DNA of 64,000 nt, taken from positions 1-64,000 of the forward strand of contig NZ_NKHL01000120.1 in the NCBI RefSeq assembly GCF_002934685.1, given 5' to 3'. Numbering within the stretch: the stretch's first letter is position 1; each line of letters opens with the position of its first letter. The notes under the pieces are model-generated. The model searched no databases, was not told where the DNA came from, and saw only the letters and a list, made by a program, of their open reading frames with translations. Both the position numbers and the translations under genes were made by a program. Below, in pieces: positions 7,203 through 16,074 of the stretch. Origin of the DNA: Pseudomonas bohemica. Its GTDB lineage: Bacteria; Pseudomonadota; Gammaproteobacteria; Pseudomonadales; Pseudomonadaceae.

Positions 7203-8360
7203 TCAGTCCTTGGGTTTTGCGTTAGGCAGCGCTGCGCCCTTGGGCCACAGCATCCAGATCTGCCCCTGTTGCTTCATGTTGCCCGCCAGTTCGCCTGCGG
7301 CGTCGCCCGTGCCCCAGAACAGGTCGGCGCGCACTTCACCAGCGATGGCGCCACCGGTGTCCTGGGCGGCGACCGGCCGCACCAGAGGCGAGCCGTCCGG
7401 CCGGGTAGACGATAGCCACAGCAGGCTGCCCAGCGGAATCACCTTGCGGTCGATGGCAACGCTGTAGCCTGCGGTCAGCGGGACATTCAGGGAGCCACGC
7501 GGGCCTTCATCGCTGTCCGGCCGCAGGGTGAAGAAGACGTAACTGGGGTTGCTGCCCAACAGCTCATGGACGCGCTCGGGGTGCGCGATGGCCCAGTCAC
7601 GAATGCGGCCCATGGACACTTCGTCCTTGGTCAGTTGGCCTTGCTCGACCAGCCAGCGACCCACCGGCTTATAGGGGTGGCCGTTCTGATCGGCGTAAGC
7701 GATGCGCAGCTGGCGGCCGCTCTCCAGCTGTACGCGGCCGGAACCCTGGATCTGCAGGAATTGCAGGTCGATCGGGTTTTCCAGCCAGGCCAGGACTGGG
7801 GCGTTGACGCCTTTCTCGTTGATGGTGGCGGCGTCGTCGTATGGACGCAACACGCGGCCGTCGAGACGACCGCGCAGACCTTTGCCCTTGAGTTCGGGAT
7901 AGATGCTGTCGAGGTTGACGATGATCAGGTCACCCGGCACGCCGTAAATTGCCACCGGATGCTGATCGTTGTGTTCTTCGCTGCCTTTGTAGATGGGCTC
8001 GTAATAGCCGGTGATCAGGCCGTTGGCGCCATGTTCGGAGGAGCGCAGGCTGTAGACCTGCAGCTGGTTCTTGAGAAAGTCGCGCACCGCTATCGGGTCT
8101 TGCGGCACTTGCGCGGCCATCGCGCAGGTGGGGCCCCATACCGGGTCCTTGGCCAGACGTTTGCACGCCGAGAACCAGCTGTTGTAGCCCGCCATCAGGT
8201 CCTGGTCGCTGACCGTAGGCAGGTTGTCCCACTCGATGCTTATGTAGGTGGTGGCTTCTGGGGGGTTGGTCTTCGGCGCGCCCCCGTCGCAGGCGGCGAG
8301 CAGGGCGATCAACGGAGCGAGGCAAAACAGAAAGCGGCGCCAGTGCAGGCTTGGGGTCAT
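7203..8360 (-). CDS. mltA: Membrane-bound lytic murein transglycosylase A
   Basis: MltA cleaves the beta-1,4 bond between N-acetylmuramic acid and N-acetylglucosamine in peptidoglycan with formation of a 1,6-anhydro product. It acts from the inner face of the outer membrane. The protein has a lipoprotein signal ending LIALLAAC, then the MltA beta-barrel domain (ANGLITGYYEPIYKGS; PVLAWLENPIDLQFLQIQGS; YADQNGHPYKPVGRWL) and the 3D domain with VAAQDTGGAIAGEVRADLFW containing the catalytic Asp. Length, about 385 residues, is normal. I chose ATG 8360 because AGGA lies 12 bases upstream; a TTG at 8384 is an alternative. The next gene upstream is divergent. Confidence 0.93.
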   Translation of the reverse strand: MTPSLHWRRFLFCLAPLIALLAACDGGAPKTNPPEATTYISIEWDNLPTVSDQDLMAGYNSWFSACKRLAKDPVWGPTCAMAAQVPQDPIAVRDFLKNQLQVYSLRSSEHGANGLITGYYEPIYKGSEEHNDQHPVAIYGVPGDLIIVNLDSIYPELKGKGLRGRLDGRVLRPYDDAATINEKGVNAPVLAWLENPIDLQFLQIQGSGRVQLESGRQLRIAYADQNGHPYKPVGRWLVEQGQLTKDEVSMGRIRDWAIAHPERVHELLGSNPSYVFFTLRPDSDEGPRGSLNVPLTAGYSVAIDRKVIPLGSLLWLSSTRPDGSPLVRPVAAQDTGGAIAGEVRADLFWGTGDAAGELAGNMKQQGQIWMLWPKGAALPNAKPKD

Positions 8361-8589
8361 CACGCGGGGTGTTCCTGAAAACAAGTGAAGGCGGCTAGCT
8401 TGGTGAAAGGTGAAGGCGGCGTCAAATCTGTGAGAGGTTTAGGGATCGGCTACCCAAGAACGGATCTCGCCACGGTGTCGCAAGCCACCCATTTCACCCG
8501 CCCGCCGCACTTTTCCGCGTTTTGCCGCTCTATGCATGGCCGGGACGCCGCGATTCGCGCGGGATCCAGATCGTTGAAGCTTGTGATAG

Positions 8590-9339
8590 ATGGTTCCAGT
8601 CTCTTTTCTTTTCCTTGTGCGCCGTGGTGTTTTCGCCTGCCTCGGGGTATGCCTTGTGGCGCTCTGTGCGGCGGGCTGTACCCGTCAGGACGGGCAGGAC
8701 GTGGCGACGCAATTCAGCGAAACCCGGCCCCAGGAGTTTTTCCAGACCAGTGTCGATCGCATGGCGACGCTGACCATGCAGGACAATCTGCAAAGTCTGT
8801 ATCTCTTGATGAGCAAGCTGTATCTGCGCAATCCGGCCGAGTGGCGCAAGTCCGGTTTCGTCGATGCCCGTTCTGCCGAGCGCAATGTGCGCAACGCCAT
8901 CGAGCAGCAGACACCGCTGGCGCAGCTAGGTAATCGCCGAGACCTGGCCGCGTTGAGTTACTCCCTGAGCCCGGAGTTTCTCGGAGACCGTGTCGGCGCG
9001 TTCATCTATGCCATCGGCAGCATGCTGGTCACCGCTCACGGCGGGCGACTGGAGTTCTTCATGACCGACCAGATCAACCCGAAATTCGTCAGCAATGCCG
9101 CCCGCAACATCGAAAAAGCCACCTGGCTTCTCGGCCAGCGGCAGAACGCCAATGGCGAGCTGATGCTGTTCTCCAACGAGATTTCGGAGGAGGGCAGCAA
9201 TCTGAGCTTCGCCACCGAATTCGGCAAGATCGTCGCGCGCCTGGATCTGCTCACCCAGATGCTCGACGAGCGCTACCGGCGCATCGGGCTCAACTACGCG
9301 CAGAGTCTGCTGTTCTTGAATTTCCTGCCGGTGCAGTAA
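8590..9339 (+). CDS. Putative lipoprotein (249 aa)
   Basis: The N-terminus is a classical lipoprotein signal: a basic start, a hydrophobic stretch, and the lipobox ALCAAGC near residues 24-30. The mature part is helix-rich (QFSETRPQEFFQTSVDRMAT, then SLYLLMSKLYLRNPAEWRK; later ARNIEKATWLLGQRQ and IVARLDLLTQMLDERYRRI). No catalytic motif is visible and I do not recognise a named family, though similar proteins occur widely in Pseudomonas. Divergent from mltA, and convergent with the CBS-domain gene across a REP-like hairpin. An envelope role is inferred only from the lipid anchor. Confidence 0.7.
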   Translation: MVPVSFLFLVRRGVFACLGVCLVALCAAGCTRQDGQDVATQFSETRPQEFFQTSVDRMATLTMQDNLQSLYLLMSKLYLRNPAEWRKSGFVDARSAERNVRNAIEQQTPLAQLGNRRDLAALSYSLSPEFLGDRVGAFIYAIGSMLVTAHGGRLEFFMTDQINPKFVSNAARNIEKATWLLGQRQNANGELMLFSNEISEEGSNLSFATEFGKIVARLDLLTQMLDERYRRIGLNYAQSLLFLNFLPVQ

Positions 9340-9361
9340 AGGCGGCTTATACCGATCCGAC

Positions 9362-9423
9362 AGCAGCACGGCTTGCCAGCGGTGGCGGCCTTGCGATCGC
9401 TGACGCCGACAAAATGTGCTGCT
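9362..9423. repeat. REP-like hairpin between convergent genes
   Basis: AGCAGCAC (9362-9369) is matched by GTGCTGCT (9416-9423), enclosing a GGCTTGCCAGCGGTGGCGG-type core. It belongs with the other Pseudomonas REP-like copies in this window and lies between the ends of two convergent genes, where it may act as a terminator. Confidence 0.55.
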
Positions 9424-9452
9424 ACCAGAGGCGCTATCGATAAACAGCTCAC

Positions 9453-9899
9453 TCAATAACTCTCGCCGCGAATGTACTCCTGCATCTTCTCGATCAGCCG
9501 CCTCTGTTCGGCAATCGCTTCTTTCACCAGATCGCCGATCGACAGCAGGCCCATCAGCTTCTCATCGTCCACCACCGGCAAATGGCGCAGGCGCCCGTTG
9601 GTCATGATGTTCATGCATTGCTGCACCGTGTGTTGGGAAGTCACGGTCTGAACGTCGTGGGTCATGATCTCGCTGACCGGGGTGCCCGCCGACGCTCGTC
9701 CTTCCAACTCCATCTTGCGAACATAGTCACGTTCACTGACGATGCCGACCACTTTGCCACCCTGTACAACCAGCACGGCACCAATGTTTTCCTTCTTCAT
9801 CAAAGTGATCGCGTCGATCACCATCTGATCCGGCCCGATAGTGTGAGGAGTGCGATGCTGCTCATCTTTAAGCTTCAGTAACTCGGCTACGGTCGTCAT
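9453..9899 (-). CDS. CBS-domain protein
   Basis: A 148-residue protein made of a tandem CBS pair. The first repeat (about residues 20-75) contains MVIDAITLMKKENIGAVLVV and VGIVSERDYVRKM; the second (about 80-138) contains VQQCMNIMTNGRLRHLPVVDD and LMGLLSIGDLVKEAI. CBS pairs bind adenosine nucleotides, and stand-alone proteins of this kind act as energy or redox sensors that modulate partner enzymes. S/T-x-x-D nucleotide-binding positions (SERD, SIGD) are present. No partner is encoded next to it. The ATG at 9899 is the natural start. Confidence 0.88.
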   Translation of the reverse strand: MTTVAELLKLKDEQHRTPHTIGPDQMVIDAITLMKKENIGAVLVVQGGKVVGIVSERDYVRKMELEGRASAGTPVSEIMTHDVQTVTSQHTVQQCMNIMTNGRLRHLPVVDDEKLMGLLSIGDLVKEAIAEQRRLIEKMQEYIRGESY

Positions 9900-10068
9900 G
9901 CTGGCCTCTCCGGCGCGTATTTATCGACACGGCCGCGTCAGTCGGGCCGTGCATACAGAATCGTAGAGAGATGGCATTCCGGCAAGTTTTGAAAGCGCCG
10001 TGCAGGGCCTGAAAAACGTCATGGGCGCGACAATGCCCAATCAACGCCATCAAACCCTCAATCTGGCG

Positions 10069-10509
10069 CTAAAGGCCGCGTGTTAAACCGGCCATCCTTG
10101 GCCGTTGCGCCAGCGGTTTTGCCGGGCCGCCAATGACCGTGCGCAGCAGGCGCGGCATTTCCCGGGTCTGCCGCACGAAGCCCTGAACCCAGTGCACGAA
10201 CTCCATCTCCCCCATCGCTTGCAGCGAAGCCTGGGCGCACAACCGGACCTCGGACCGTTCATCCAGCGCCAGCCAGCAACCGTGCATGGCCCCGGTATCG
10301 AAGTTCGAGCGCAGTAAGTGCTCGTGCATGCCGGGGTCGGGACGCAGCGGGAGTTTGCAGTGCAGCACGGCGACATCGCCCGCGGGCGAGACCTCGATGA
10401 TGGCGACCTCGTGATCCTTGTCGAAGAGGGCACAGACGCCGTTCTCCAGGGTCAACTCGGTGTTCAGTTGCTTGCCCAGCGCGTTGAGCAATGTGTCAGC
10501 GGTATTCAT
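10069..10509 (-). CDS. Type III secretion chaperone, CesT/DspF (ShcE) family
   Basis: A small acidic protein of 146 residues with the alpha-beta layout of class I type III chaperones: an N-terminal helix (TADTLLNALGKQLNTEL), beta strands (GVCALFDKDHEVAIIEVSP, then VAVLHCKLPL), the LRSNFDTGAMHGCWLALDE segment typical of the DspF/AvrF group, and a C-terminal helix (EFVHWVQGFVRQTREM). Such chaperones bind as dimers to the N-terminal region of their effector and keep it competent for secretion. It starts 40 bases after the large AvrE-like effector on the same strand, as dspF follows dspE in Erwinia, so they form one operon under the upstream hrp box. I avoid a symbol because the naming differs between species. 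Confidence 0.8.
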   Translation of the reverse strand: MNTADTLLNALGKQLNTELTLENGVCALFDKDHEVAIIEVSPAGDVAVLHCKLPLRPDPGMHEHLLRSNFDTGAMHGCWLALDERSEVRLCAQASLQAMGEMEFVHWVQGFVRQTREMPRLLRTVIGGPAKPLAQRPRMAGLTRGL

Positions 10510-10549
10510 GAGCCTGTCCTTTCGATAAGTGATTCAGTAGCCAAACGAT

Positions 10550-13500
10550 TCAGCGCGCGCGGAACACGCCGCTTTGGTCGCTGCCCAGGTCCCGCGCAGC
10601 CTGTTTTGCGTTGTGTTGAGCAGCGGCGTCGGCCAACTCGCCGTCGAGGGTGAATGTCTTCGGATTGACCTGATCCAACCCGTAATCGAAGGTCACCTCG
10701 CCCAGCAGCCGCTCGATACTCAGGCTGCTGCCGCTCTTGAAGCTGACGTAAGGCAGCGGCACCCCGAGCGAATCCTCCTTGGCGGCGGTGCGGAATACGG
10801 CGATAGCCTTGATCCGAAGGTTGTCCCGCTTGGAGAGCTGGTTCTTCAGCCCCGCGTCGGTGAGGGTGCCGTTGAGCGCGCCGTCCTCGATCTCCTGTTT
10901 GACCGGATCATTGACCTCAAGCCTGATCTCCGCGCGGGTCGTGCCGCTGGAGCTTTTGAGCTCATCGAGCAGCGACTTGAGCTGTGGATCGGCATTCATC
11001 AGTTCGTGGATGCGCTCGGCATTGCTCGGATTGACGTCCTTGCCCAGCATTTCCTTCACCACGTCGATGCCACGTTTGGTCGGTGCCGACTGGTCGATGC
11101 GGTTGACGTTGTTGTGCTTGACCACCATGTCCATCATCGACATCAGGCCCGAGCCTTGATCGGCTGCCAGCTGTTGGCGCCGGGTCTGGAAGAGTGTGGT
11201 CAACGCTGCGTGCTGGGCATCGTTTTCGGGCGGCTTGTTTGCGTAGCGGGTGTGCAGCGCCGCAAGGCGTTCGGTGATGGTCTTGTCGTCGACCGGATCC
11301 TGCTCGAGTTCGGGAAAGGCCGATTTCAGGCTGCTTTCCAGGCTCTTCATGTCGCTCGCCTGGACCGGCAGTGCGTCCTTGAAGCGCACGTCATAGGTCT
11401 TGCCGGTCTTGTTGTCGAACGAGAGGCTTGCCATGACGCCGATCGGCGCGCCACCGGCGATGAACAGATTGTCGGGTCGGGAAGTGAAAATCGTGCTGAA
11501 CATCCGTCCATAACCCGCCACCGAACCTTTCTCCAGAAAGCGGGCGCGGTTGCTGCTGTAAATGTCGGTTTTCAGGCCGTCGTTACCTCGACCCTGGGTA
11601 CGTTCGCGTTCGGCGTTCAGCAACGCGAGGTTGGCCAGCAGCCCCACGCCAAAGCGCATGAAACCTGCCACGGGCTCCGCATCGGTCTGGCCATAATTGG
11701 TCCGCGACTCCAGGTTGGCGTTGAACTCAAGATCGAAGTTGTGTTTGCCGCTGGTACGCACTTCCTGCTCCACGCCGCGGTTCATCAGCTCCATGGGTTT
11801 CAGACCGCCGTCCCCCGACCGCTCGCTGTGGTGCAGGGGCTTGATAAGCAAGTCGTCCATGAAGCTTTCCAGCTCGTCGTCGCGGATGAAGAAGCTCAAC
11901 GCCGTGTTGTCGCTGTACTTGTGTTTCGCGTCCAGACTGCCGCCGAACCAGCCGCCGTTGGTCTGGTGATTCTGATGGCTGTCGCCTGCCGTAGTCTTGG
12001 TGTCGCTCAGGCCGCCACCAAAGCCCAGGCTGACGGTGCTGCTGATGGTGCCCTCACGGTTCATCGAGACCTTCAGGCCACGGTCGAAACGGGTAAACGA
12101 CATGCCGTAGGTGCGATCCGGGTCGATCGCCCCGCGAAAGCCTACAAACGCTTCGCCCGCCGGCCCGGTGATCCCGCCGGTGATGCCACCGCCGTAGTTG
12201 CGGTTGATCTTCAGGCTTTCACGGGGTTCGAGATCGCGCAGGGCCTTGGTCAGATTCTGCTTGAGCTCGACGTTATTGGTCGATTGCAGGCTTTCCAGCG
12301 CATTGCGCTTGAGCGGATGGTTCTCCTTGCGCACGTATTTGAGCAGGCTCTTGGTCGCGTCATAGCTGGCTTCCAGCGCCGCGTAGCTGCGAAAACCGGC
12401 GTCGGTGTAGCGCTTGATCGGGTTGCCCTCGTAAACCTCGTTGTGCAGGTCGGCAAGGCGCTTGGCGATTGGGTCCAACCGTGCGCGCTCGGAGTCCCGG
12501 GCATCGATCATCAGGTCGAGAATCGCGCTCATTTCCTTCATGACCCGAGCGTTCGCCGCCAGCCGCGCACTCAGCAATGCCTGGGTGTCGCCCCGTTTGC
12601 GTGAGTCGTCAAGCGCCGTCATCGGGTTACGGTGGGCGAGGGTGAAGCCCTTGTCCTGCAGCGACTTGATCATCGCCCCCAGAGAGTCTTTATCGCTGGC
12701 GCCGGTATTTTCAAGGACCTGCGACACTTCGCCCAGCAGATCCGTTTTTGGCGGCTTGCCCGCTTTGTATTCCAGATTGACCGCGCCGTTCTTGAGCAAC
12801 GCACCCTGATTTTCCGCCAGTTCGCGCAGGGTCTTTTGCATGTCCTCGGCGACGGTTTGATGAAACCACTGGAAGAGTTCACTCAGTTCAGCAGCGTGCG
12901 GACTCGGATCCTGTTGTTTCAGTGCGTCCAGCCGGGCTTCCATGGACGACGGAATCGGGGCTGGCCGTGCGGCGGCATCTGCACTGAGCTGCTGCAGTGT
13001 CTGGACCTCTTGCTGGTAGAGCGGTCTTAGGCCCTCGCGCCCTTTCCAGGCGTGCTGCAAACTGTCAGCAGGCACCTTGAACGCGCCGGTGGAAGCCAGG
13101 TGCGAGGTGACGTAGTTCTGGGTCGGTTTGTTGGGGGCGTAATTCCTGACTTTGGCGGTTTCTACGTTATTGCGCCCGAGCACATTGAAACTGGTCTTGA
13201 TGTTGCCGCGTCGGGTAAAGCCAGGCTCGTTGTAGGTGAGGTTCTTGAAGTGTTCGTGGGCCGCTCCGGCGGCTGCGGCGGCCGTGGGTGTCGCGACAGT
13301 CCAGTTTCCGGTGTTGTCGCGGACGAAATCTCGGTCGATACGGGCGTCCTCGCCGTCTGCCGCTTCGTCGGGAACCGAGGCTTTCAGCACCAGCCGCCCC
13401 TCGTTGTCGGTGTGAAGTCCTGTCGCGGTCGCGCCGTGTGGCAGGTCTGCGATCTGCCACTCTCGACGAATGGAGGCACTCTTGGGGTCGGCGCCGGCAC

Positions 13501-15274
13501 CTTCCAGCTTGTGGAGAACGCCGTTCTTCAGGGCGAACCAGGCTTTGCCGTGGCTGGCGATGCCAGCGATGTCGCCATCGCCGGGAGGCGCTGGCAGTTT
13601 TGCCCTCTCACCGAATTGATCGTGCAGGCGCAAGTCGCCGCCGCTGAGGGTCATGTAGCGCTGGTCGTTCTGTATCGCCACTTTTTCCACGGTCAGGTGT
13701 TCAGCGCCACGCAAGATCGTGCCCTTGGCTTCGGTGCCGCGTCCCGGCAGCGCCAGGTCGACACCTTTACCCAGATCGTGGGCGGTCGCTTGCGGGGCGA
13801 CTTTCAGCTGTTTGAGTTTGCCGTCTTTGTCGATCAGATAGGCGAAGCCGTCGCGCCCGGCGACGAGCTCCTTGATGTCCTTTTCGCTGGATTTTTTCCA
13901 TTCGCCGGTGCGCTCATCCTGAGTCAGCAGATCGTCGCCGTGACGAGCGATACGACCGCGCGGCAGTTGAATCTGCTGGTCGGCCTCCGGCATCAGGGGC
14001 GTCAGGCCTCTTTGCCGATCCAGTACCAGCGCCTGGCTCAGATTCCAGCCGGGCTTGAAGCTGTTGTCTGGCGCATGCCACGTAGCGCTGTGTTCATTGC
14101 CATGTTTGTCCTTGACCCTGGCGAACAGCTGGCTGCCGTTATCGCTGAACAGTTCGCTGTAGGTATGAGGCCCCAGCGCGTTCTTCAGGGCGTCCGATGA
14201 CAGCGGCGCGCCCAGCGGCAACGGCTCCAGTTCCTGGGTCTCTTCGTCCCCGGACGCAAGGGCATCGATCAGGTCTTGAGGCAGATCGATCCTGTGCAGT
14301 TTGCCGGACGCCGTGCTCACAATCAGTTGATCCTGATGCCCGGCGATAGACACCGGCTTGTCAGGATTATCAGTGGTCAGAGGTCCGCTGTCGCCCAGCA
14401 GTGCGTGGATGGCGTCAAAGCCAGCGCCCAGACCGTTTGGCCGTTCCAGGTGCAGACCTTTGTCATCGTCCTCGGTGAGTGCGACCAGGTTGCCGCTCGA
14501 CAGTGCCAGCGATTGCACCCTGTGCTTGAGCGCAAGCGGTGTGTCCGGAGCGTCCAGGGCGCGCGCTTTGCCCTCGTTATCGACGGCGTACAGCGCGCCG
14601 CCCAGGTTGTGCAGGCTTTTCAGGTCATCGGTGAAGGCATGGGGTACCCATGTGTTGCCATTGAGCACATGCAGTTTCTTTTCATGGATGCGGAACGACT
14701 GCCCGGCGGTGTCGGTGTGCACGCCGGTGATCTGCGCCCGTAAGGCGTCACCGGGTGGCGTCGGATTCATGCCGACGCGATTTTCGCTGCTTTTGAAGAC
14801 CGACACCGCCAGTTCGGTGGCGTGGGCGTGAACCAGGCGGTTTTGCGTGTCGTGCAGCAGAAAGCCTTCGCTGTCCGGCCGGGGTTTGAGTGGTTGGTCC
14901 TGATAGCGGGTCTCGCCTTTGTTCAGCACTGACTCCAGCAGTTGCTCGGTTTGCGATTGCTCGCGCGCATCATCGCCCAGCGCAACCTTGCCGTTTTCCA
15001 CCCGCATCGACAGATCATGCGCCCTGGCGGGCGTCCGCATGGGCATTGCCACGGTTTCAGGGCGGTGCCGACGCAGCGCCTGGGGAATGATCGTATTTTT
15101 CACCTGCCTGGCGAGGATTTTCATCTTCGCCATGCCGAAGCGCTGGGTGGATTCGGTGGCCGGTGCGGTTCGGCGGAAGATCCCGCGTCGCTGTACCGGG
15201 CCATCGACGGGGGCGATGGCAGGCGCGCCGATTGGGGCGATGTGGGCGGTCGGATTGAGGCGGGTCGGATCCAC
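10550..15274 (-). CDS. AvrE/DspE/RopE-family type III effector
   Basis: A 1574-residue protein of the AvrE superfamily, injected by type III secretion into plant cells. Known members form membrane pores or channels that make the apoplast watery and also act on host signalling. About residues 200-700 are rich in short beta blades, for example HRIDLPQDL, FAYLIDKDGKLKQLKV, FALKNGVLHKLEG and LHTDNEGRLVLKA, fitting the family's beta-propeller. A WxxxE motif (WKGRE) lies near residue 742. The C-terminal half has strand-rich segments (YGMSFTRFDRGLKVSMN; GFGGGLSDTK) that fit the beta-barrel part. AvrE and DspE are about 1800 residues, so this is a shorter version. The frame given starts at GTG 15274, but a CTG at 15292, eight bases after GGGAG, could be the real start. 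An hrp box lies just upstream and the chaperone downstream. Confidence 0.85.
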   Translation of the reverse strand: MDPTRLNPTAHIAPIGAPAIAPVDGPVQRRGIFRRTAPATESTQRFGMAKMKILARQVKNTIIPQALRRHRPETVAMPMRTPARAHDLSMRVENGKVALGDDAREQSQTEQLLESVLNKGETRYQDQPLKPRPDSEGFLLHDTQNRLVHAHATELAVSVFKSSENRVGMNPTPPGDALRAQITGVHTDTAGQSFRIHEKKLHVLNGNTWVPHAFTDDLKSLHNLGGALYAVDNEGKARALDAPDTPLALKHRVQSLALSSGNLVALTEDDDKGLHLERPNGLGAGFDAIHALLGDSGPLTTDNPDKPVSIAGHQDQLIVSTASGKLHRIDLPQDLIDALASGDEETQELEPLPLGAPLSSDALKNALGPHTYSELFSDNGSQLFARVKDKHGNEHSATWHAPDNSFKPGWNLSQALVLDRQRGLTPLMPEADQQIQLPRGRIARHGDDLLTQDERTGEWKKSSEKDIKELVAGRDGFAYLIDKDGKLKQLKVAPQATAHDLGKGVDLALPGRGTEAKGTILRGAEHLTVEKVAIQNDQRYMTLSGGDLRLHDQFGERAKLPAPPGDGDIAGIASHGKAWFALKNGVLHKLEGAGADPKSASIRREWQIADLPHGATATGLHTDNEGRLVLKASVPDEAADGEDARIDRDFVRDNTGNWTVATPTAAAAAGAAHEHFKNLTYNEPGFTRRGNIKTSFNVLGRNNVETAKVRNYAPNKPTQNYVTSHLASTGAFKVPADSLQHAWKGREGLRPLYQQEVQTLQQLSADAAARPAPIPSSMEARLDALKQQDPSPHAAELSELFQWFHQTVAEDMQKTLRELAENQGALLKNGAVNLEYKAGKPPKTDLLGEVSQVLENTGASDKDSLGAMIKSLQDKGFTLAHRNPMTALDDSRKRGDTQALLSARLAANARVMKEMSAILDLMIDARDSERARLDPIAKRLADLHNEVYEGNPIKRYTDAGFRSYAALEASYDATKSLLKYVRKENHPLKRNALESLQSTNNVELKQNLTKALRDLEPRESLKINRNYGGGITGGITGPAGEAFVGFRGAIDPDRTYGMSFTRFDRGLKVSMNREGTISSTVSLGFGGGLSDTKTTAGDSHQNHQTNGGWFGGSLDAKHKYSDNTALSFFIRDDELESFMDDLLIKPLHHSERSGDGGLKPMELMNRGVEQEVRTSGKHNFDLEFNANLESRTNYGQTDAEPVAGFMRFGVGLLANLALLNAERERTQGRGNDGLKTDIYSSNRARFLEKGSVAGYGRMFSTIFTSRPDNLFIAGGAPIGVMASLSFDNKTGKTYDVRFKDALPVQASDMKSLESSLKSAFPELEQDPVDDKTITERLAALHTRYANKPPENDAQHAALTTLFQTRRQQLAADQGSGLMSMMDMVVKHNNVNRIDQSAPTKRGIDVVKEMLGKDVNPSNAERIHELMNADPQLKSLLDELKSSSGTTRAEIRLEVNDPVKQEIEDGALNGTLTDAGLKNQLSKRDNLRIKAIAVFRTAAKEDSLGVPLPYVSFKSGSSLSIERLLGEVTFDYGLDQVNPKTFTLDGELADAAAQHNAKQAARDLGSDQSGVFRAR

Positions 15275-15305
15275 GGGAAATCGTACATGCAGGGATTTTG
15301 CTCCC

Positions 15306-15334
15306 TGAGTGGCGCTGACGAGCGGTGTGGTTCC
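15306..15334 (-). promoter_or_regulatory. hrp box (HrpL-dependent promoter)
   Basis: On the reverse strand the sequence reads GGAACC, 16 bases, CCACTCA. This matches the HrpL consensus GGAACC-N15/16-CCACNNA perfectly. The last base of the element lies 31 bases before the GTG start of the AvrE-like gene (13 bases before the alternative CTG), which favours the downstream start. The element sits between the stop of the GNAT gene and the effector start and should drive effector and chaperone together. Confidence 0.88.
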
Positions 15335-15358
15335 GTGTATTCGCGAAAGACGTTGTCG

Positions 15359-15943
15359 TCAATCCGACCGGGGGCGACGGGGGCGGGAAATGACTGACTC
15401 GATGTTCTTGCGTCCGATCAGCAAAGGGCTTTTGGCCTTGCGCGAGGCGGGCATGTCGGCGAGCCATTTGTACATCACCAGGCAATCGACCAGGCCGTGA
15501 CGGGCGTGACGATAGGCGCGGGGCAGACGGCCGACGGTCTCGAAGCCGAGCTTGTTCCAGAGCGCGACAGCGATTTCGTTCGTCGATACCACCGAGTTGA
15601 ACTGCATCGCTGAAAACCCGCTGTCCACCGCCAGTTGCTGGGAATGCTCGCACATCAGTCGAGCAACGCCTTTGCCGCGGGCCTCGGGCGTGACCATGTA
15701 GCCGCAGTTGCACACATGGCTGCCGGGCCCAGCGGCGTTGGCTTTGAGGTAATAGCTGCCAAGCAGCACGCCGTCTTCCTCGGCGATCAGGGTGTGCAGC
15801 GGGTATTCCAGCCACAGGTGCAGGGCCTGGTCATAGCTCAGGCCGGGGTCGTAGGCGTAGGTTTCCCGAGCCTGGACCACGGCTTGAAAAGTCGGCCAGA
15901 AACGCTCGAAATCTTCGGCGGTCATGGGGCGGATCTGGATCAT
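15359..15943 (-). CDS. GNAT-family N-acetyltransferase
   Basis: A 194-residue acetyltransferase. The fold begins with IRPMTAEDFERFWP, beta 4 runs through NCGYMVTPEARGKGVARLMC, which holds the acetyl-CoA pyrophosphate loop R-G-K-G-V-A, and the end shows NEIAVALWNKLGFETVGRLP, the usual helix before beta 6. It transfers acetyl groups to an amine; the substrate is unknown. About 30 extra basic residues follow the domain (KNIESVISRPRRPRSD). It ends just before the hrp box, so the effector pair is inserted directly behind it. ATG 15943 is the only good start. Confidence 0.85.
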   Translation of the reverse strand: MIQIRPMTAEDFERFWPTFQAVVQARETYAYDPGLSYDQALHLWLEYPLHTLIAEEDGVLLGSYYLKANAAGPGSHVCNCGYMVTPEARGKGVARLMCEHSQQLAVDSGFSAMQFNSVVSTNEIAVALWNKLGFETVGRLPRAYRHARHGLVDCLVMYKWLADMPASRKAKSPLLIGRKNIESVISRPRRPRSD

Positions 15944-15978
15944 TGAGGACCATTAGTGAGCGAATATTGGGACTGTAG

Positions 15979-16056
15979 GCGCGCGCTTGCCCGCGATTGC
16001 GATGTGTCAGTGTCATAGGTTTCTACTGACCCACCCCTATCGCGGGCAAGCGCGCT
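15979..16056. repeat. Paired REP element (REPIN-like)
   Basis: GCGCGCTTGCCCGCGAT near 15980-15996 is matched in inverted orientation by ATCGCGGGCAAGCGCGC at 16040-16056, with about 43 bases between. This arrangement, two REP sequences facing each other in an intergenic space, is common in the P. fluorescens group, where REP-associated tyrosine transposases mobilise it. Confidence 0.8.
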
Positions 16057-16074
16057 TGCGCAGGAATATGTGTT

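Noticed and set aside
10574..12604. 676-residue forward open frame opposite the AvrE-like gene
   Set aside because: It is an antisense shadow of a GC-rich gene: no ribosome site, no domain, and low-complexity V/A/G/R-rich translation.
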